Assembly: GCF_011395035.1 (NCBI RefSeq)
Contig: NZ_CP024769.1
Coordinates: forward strand, 333,965-397,964
Direction of reading: 5' to 3'
DNA: 64,000 nucleotides
Source: Pantoea cypripedii
GTDB taxonomy: Bacteria > Pseudomonadota > Gammaproteobacteria > Enterobacterales > Enterobacteriaceae
This document shows positions 61,328 through 64,000 of this stretch, in pieces (within the stretch, counting starts at the first letter, position 1; each line of letters starts with the position of its first letter). Below the pieces are notes generated by a model, which saw only the letters and a list, made by a program, of their open reading frames with translations, did no database searches and was not told the DNA's origin. Made by a program: the position numbers and the translations under genes.

Positions 61328-61505
61328 AGCCGGTGTGGATGCTAATTACCTGAAGTGATGCATTTTCGCGCATGGTTTCTCTGCCATATCACGCTGTTAG
61401 TAACAGCTTTCCTTAACACGATTTGCAGTGATTCAGATCGCAAAAATAATATCCAGACTCTCTTTAATAGATAGCAGAACCACGAATCTAAACGAAGGGG
61501 GCATT

Positions 61506-62819
61506 ATGCAGGACCGTATTCCCGGAACACGTTGGTATCGCGTTATTGCGCCGATTTTGATCGTTTGCATCGTCTCCTTCATGGACCGCGTCAATATCAG
61601 CTTTGCGCTGCCTGGTGGTATGGACCAGGATCTGGCCATTACCAGCCAGATGGCGGGTATCGTCAGCGGCATTTTCTTTATCGGATATCTGTTTTTGCAG
61701 GTGCCGGGTGGCCGGACAGCGGTGAACGGCAGCGGTAAACGTTTTATCGCCTGGTCGCTGGTTGCCTGGACGCTGGTTTCCATCGCCACCGGTTTTGTCA
61801 CCAACCACTATCAATTGCTGGCGTTGCGCTTTGTGCTGGGCGTATCGGAAGGGGGGATGTTACCCGTGGTTTTAACCATGGTGAGCAACTGGTTCCCCGA
61901 GAAAGAGCTGGGTCGTGCCAATGCTTTTGTGATGATGTTTGCTCCGTTAGGTGGCATGTTTACCGCACCGATTTCTGGCTACATCATCAATGTGCTGGAC
62001 TGGCGCTGGCTGTTTATCATTGAAGGGTTGTTATCGGCGGTGATCCTGCTGATCTGGTGGCTGGTGGTCAGCGATCGCCCGGAAGAAGCGCGTTGGTTGC
62101 CCGAGAAGGAAAAGACCTGGCTGCTCAGCCAGCTGGGACGTGAACGTGCGGCAGTGCGCTCTGTCGCGTCGGTGAGTAAAGCACCTTTAAAAGCGGTGTT
62201 TCGCAATCCGGGGCTGATGAAGCTGGTGGCGCTGAATTTCTTCTACCAGACCGGGGATTACGGCTACACCCTGTGGTTGCCCAGTATTCTGAAAAACCTG
62301 ACCGGATCGAACATGGCGGGTATTGGGCTGCTGGCGGCATTGCCCTTTGTCGCGACCATTCTGGGTATCTATGCGATTTCATGGTTAAGCGACCGCACCG
62401 GCAAACGTCGTCTGTGGGTGATGGTGTCGCTGTTCTGCTTTGCGGCAGCGCTGCTGGCTTCGGTGATTCTGCACAGCAACGTGGTAGCGGCCTATCTCGC
62501 ATTGGTGGTCTGTGGTTTCTTCCTGAAGGCCGCCACCAGCCCGTTCTGGTCAATTCCTGGACGCATTGCCGCGCCAGAAGTTGCGGGTAGCGCGCGTGGG
62601 GTGATCAATGGCCTCGGTAACCTGGGAGGATTCTGCGGGCCTTATCTGGTCGGGATTATGACCATGCTTTATGGACAGAATGTCGCGGTCTGCTGGCTGG
62701 CGGGTTCGCTGGTGGTGGCGGGTTTGCTGACCACCACGTTACCCAAAGCCTGTGACCTGAAGCCGTCAGAAGGGTTGGGGGATATGCAGCAGGATAACCT
62801 GGCGACGTATAAACATTAA
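61506..62819 (+). CDS. MFS transporter, anion:cation symporter family
   Basis: A 437-residue major-facilitator protein with 12 hydrophobic segments. The N-terminal RVNISFALPGGMDQDLAITSQMAG and EGGMLPVVLTMVSNWFPEKELGRANAF are typical of the ACS family, which carries sugar acids such as glucarate and 2-ketogluconate. The ATG at 61506 has AAGGGGGC upstream; the in-frame start at 61428 has none. Its position behind the gluconate dehydrogenase operon suggests import of the periplasmic product, 2-ketogluconate (inference). Confidence 0.85.
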   Translation: MQDRIPGTRWYRVIAPILIVCIVSFMDRVNISFALPGGMDQDLAITSQMAGIVSGIFFIGYLFLQVPGGRTAVNGSGKRFIAWSLVAWTLVSIATGFVTNHYQLLALRFVLGVSEGGMLPVVLTMVSNWFPEKELGRANAFVMMFAPLGGMFTAPISGYIINVLDWRWLFIIEGLLSAVILLIWWLVVSDRPEEARWLPEKEKTWLLSQLGRERAAVRSVASVSKAPLKAVFRNPGLMKLVALNFFYQTGDYGYTLWLPSILKNLTGSNMAGIGLLAALPFVATILGIYAISWLSDRTGKRRLWVMVSLFCFAAALLASVILHSNVVAAYLALVVCGFFLKAATSPFWSIPGRIAAPEVAGSARGVINGLGNLGGFCGPYLVGIMTMLYGQNVAVCWLAGSLVVAGLLTTTLPKACDLKPSEGLGDMQQDNLATYKH

Positions 62820-62830
62820 CGACATATTTT

Positions 62831-62903
62831 GTAGCGGCGCGATTTATCGCGCGCCTTTTGGCCAGGGCGCAGTTGAAAGCAGCGCAATAAATTGCGCTGC
62901 TAC
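62831..62903. repeat. REP-like palindrome pair in inverted orientation
   Basis: gtagcggcgcgatttatcgc (62831-62850) and, inverted, agcgcaataaattgcgctgc (62881-62900) with a compensated GCAAT/ATTGC stem. It lies in the gap between the convergent MFS and MetQ-like genes. Confidence 0.8.
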
Positions 62904-62932
62904 AAATTTGAGCAAGAGGGACGTCAGCAGTA

Positions 62933-63733
62933 TTACCAGCCTTTAATAATATCGCCTTTATAGATTTCATTGGCTTTATTGAGAACTTCCGGGGACTGGA
63001 ATGCTTCTTTCAGCTTCTGAATATTCGGACTGTCTTTATTGTCTTCACGCGCCACAATCGCGTTCACATAAGGTGACGCCTTGCCTTCCATAAACATGCC
63101 ATCGCGCGAAGCGGACAGATTCGCCAGTGCCGCGAAGTTGTTATTAATGATGGAGACGTAAACCTGCGGATCGTCGAGAGTACGCGCCAGCTGCGGGGTA
63201 TCCACCTCAACAAACTTCAGGTTTTTCGGGTTAGCGGTGATGTCCAGCGTGGTTGGCAACAGGCCCGCTTCCGGTTTCACGCTAATCAGCCCCTGCGCCT
63301 GTAACAACAGCAGGCTGCGTCCGAGGGTGGTGGCTTCGTTGGAAATGGTGATGGTTGCGCCATCAGGCAGATCTTTTAATGATTTGATTTTGCGTGAATA
63401 GCCTGCGATGGGGAAAACAAAGGTATTGGTGATCACGGCAAAATGATAACCACGTTCTTTTGACTGCATCTCCAGATAGGGCAGGCTCTGGAAGGCGTTG
63501 GCATCGACGTCTTTGTTGAACAGCGCTTCGTTAGGCTGGACATAGTCGTTAAAGGCCACCACATCGACATCCAGATGATATTTATCGTGAGCAACCTGCT
63601 TCACGGTGTCCCACAGCGCCTGATCTGGTCCGGTGTTGATCGCCACTTTAACACTGTTGTTGCTGTCTTTATTGCAGGCACTGAGCAGCGTCACTGAAGC
63701 AGCCAGCAGCACGGAGACTAATTTCTTATTCAT
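62933..63733 (-). CDS. MetQ/NlpA-type methionine-binding lipoprotein
   Basis: A 266-residue lipoprotein of the NlpA family. A signal with lipobox LSAC (Cys near 20) is followed by VKVAINTGPDQALWDTVKQVAHDKY, FNDYVQPNEALFNKDVDANAFQSLPYL and NEATTLGRSLLLLQAQGLI. It binds methionine or a derivative for a MetNI-type importer; no permease or ATPase gene is in view, so it is probably an additional paralogue of MetQ, as NlpA is in E. coli. AAGGAAC precedes the start. A MetJ box lies 59 bases upstream. Confidence 0.9.
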   Translation of the reverse strand: MNKKLVSVLLAASVTLLSACNKDSNNSVKVAINTGPDQALWDTVKQVAHDKYHLDVDVVAFNDYVQPNEALFNKDVDANAFQSLPYLEMQSKERGYHFAVITNTFVFPIAGYSRKIKSLKDLPDGATITISNEATTLGRSLLLLQAQGLISVKPEAGLLPTTLDITANPKNLKFVEVDTPQLARTLDDPQVYVSIINNNFAALANLSASRDGMFMEGKASPYVNAIVAREDNKDSPNIQKLKEAFQSPEVLNKANEIYKGDIIKGW

Positions 63734-63791
63734 AACGAAGTTCCTTTCTAAAAACGGCGCAGCCCAAATGGGGCAGGTGACGCACTATAAT

Positions 63792-63815
63792 CTACATCTG
63801 GACGTCTGTACATCC
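63792..63815 (-). promoter_or_regulatory. MetJ box (three tandem half-sites)
   Basis: On the minus strand three adjacent octamers read ggatgtac, agacgtcc and agatgtag. The middle one matches the MetJ consensus AGACGTCT at seven of eight positions and the outer ones at about five. Tandem octamers without spacing are how MetJ binds. The site lies upstream of the MetQ-like gene and supports methionine control. Confidence 0.75.
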
Positions 63816-63970
63816 AGATGGAAATCGTTTGCTGAAAATTACAGCGTCATGCTGTGCCATTTTTTCTCAGCCCCCATCCTGACGATTTCGCCAGTTTTGA
63901 AAAGCCGCTGACCTGTTTTTCGCCGATAATGGCGTGCCAAAACTTCGCTTAAATTCCAGGGAATCTCACG

Positions 63971-64000
63971 ATGTTTCACCTGATTTTCAGCCTGCCTGGC
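63971..64000 (+). CDS. 5' end of an unidentified gene, cut by the window
   Basis: An ATG at 63971 with AGGGAA eight bases upstream opens a frame that runs to the window edge (MFHLIFSLPG). Good initiation context suggests the start of a real gene. Ten residues are too few to name it. Confidence 0.35.
   Translation, partial: MFHLIFSLPG

Overview
The window reads as chromosomal DNA of a plant- or environment-associated enterobacterium, most likely Erwiniaceae (Pantoea/Erwinia type). This is inferred from close matches to enteric zinT, padC, efeUOB, metQ and the ybhGFSR exporter, from a three-subunit membrane gluconate-dehydrogenase operon of the kind cloned from Pantoea (Erwinia) cypripedii, from enteric Zur, Fur and MetJ boxes, and from nine copies of a REP-like palindrome. 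No integrase, insertion sequence, tRNA, rRNA or CRISPR array was found.

Layout. 0.4-1.9 kb: a LysE/RhtB exporter and a LacI-type sensor domain without a DNA-binding domain. 1.9-12.9 kb: a catabolic locus of unknown substrate with an SDR, a GntR/FCD regulator, a polar amino-acid ABC transporter, an M20 deacylase, an enolase-superfamily enzyme, a creatinase/ectoine-hydrolase-like M24 protein, a DHDPS-like aldolase, a CTP-synthase-like amidotransferase and an aminotransferase. A 20-base motif recurs at all four of its promoters and is proposed as the GntR operator. 13.2-16.4 kb: glutathione-independent formaldehyde dehydrogenase, then an SDR divergent from an AraC regulator. 16.5-26.3 kb: a LacI-controlled ribose-type ABC locus with a phosphotriesterase homologue, a ThuA-like protein, a second M20 enzyme, a PfkB kinase, and BtpA- and TenA-family proteins; two perfect 14-base palindromes lie between the lacI gene and the ABC genes. 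26.3-29.3 kb: phenolic acid decarboxylase with a divergent LysR gene, a GNAT enzyme and another LysR gene.

29.3-35.4 kb is the most unusual part: five A+T-rich minus-strand genes of two unrecognised families. Three are tandem paralogues (455-461 residues) with a colinear N-terminus that carries an F-box-like helix-turn-Trp motif, a charged coiled-coil-like middle and a conserved helical C-terminus. Two others are built from a module of about 130 residues, one gene holding two copies. Ser/Thr/Pro-rich N-termini without signal peptides, and a similar leader shared between the families, suggest secreted effector-like proteins. Two promoters share a duplicated 42-base element.

35.5-47.5 kb: a FUSC-type efflux protein, then metal uptake: a TonB receptor with two FepB/BtuF-type binding proteins and a ModA-like protein but no permease, followed by a Fur-boxed efeUOB operon whose EfeU carries an extra C-terminal domain. 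47.5-55.4 kb: a DUF1471-like small protein, then a five-gene multidrug ABC exporter (HlyD, double ATPase, two permeases, outer-membrane factor) divergent from a TetR gene with a palindromic operator. 55.6-64 kb: Zur-boxed zinT, an alpha/beta hydrolase, the gluconate dehydrogenase operon, an MFS transporter that probably takes up its keto-sugar-acid product, a MetJ-boxed MetQ-like lipoprotein, and the first codons of one more gene.
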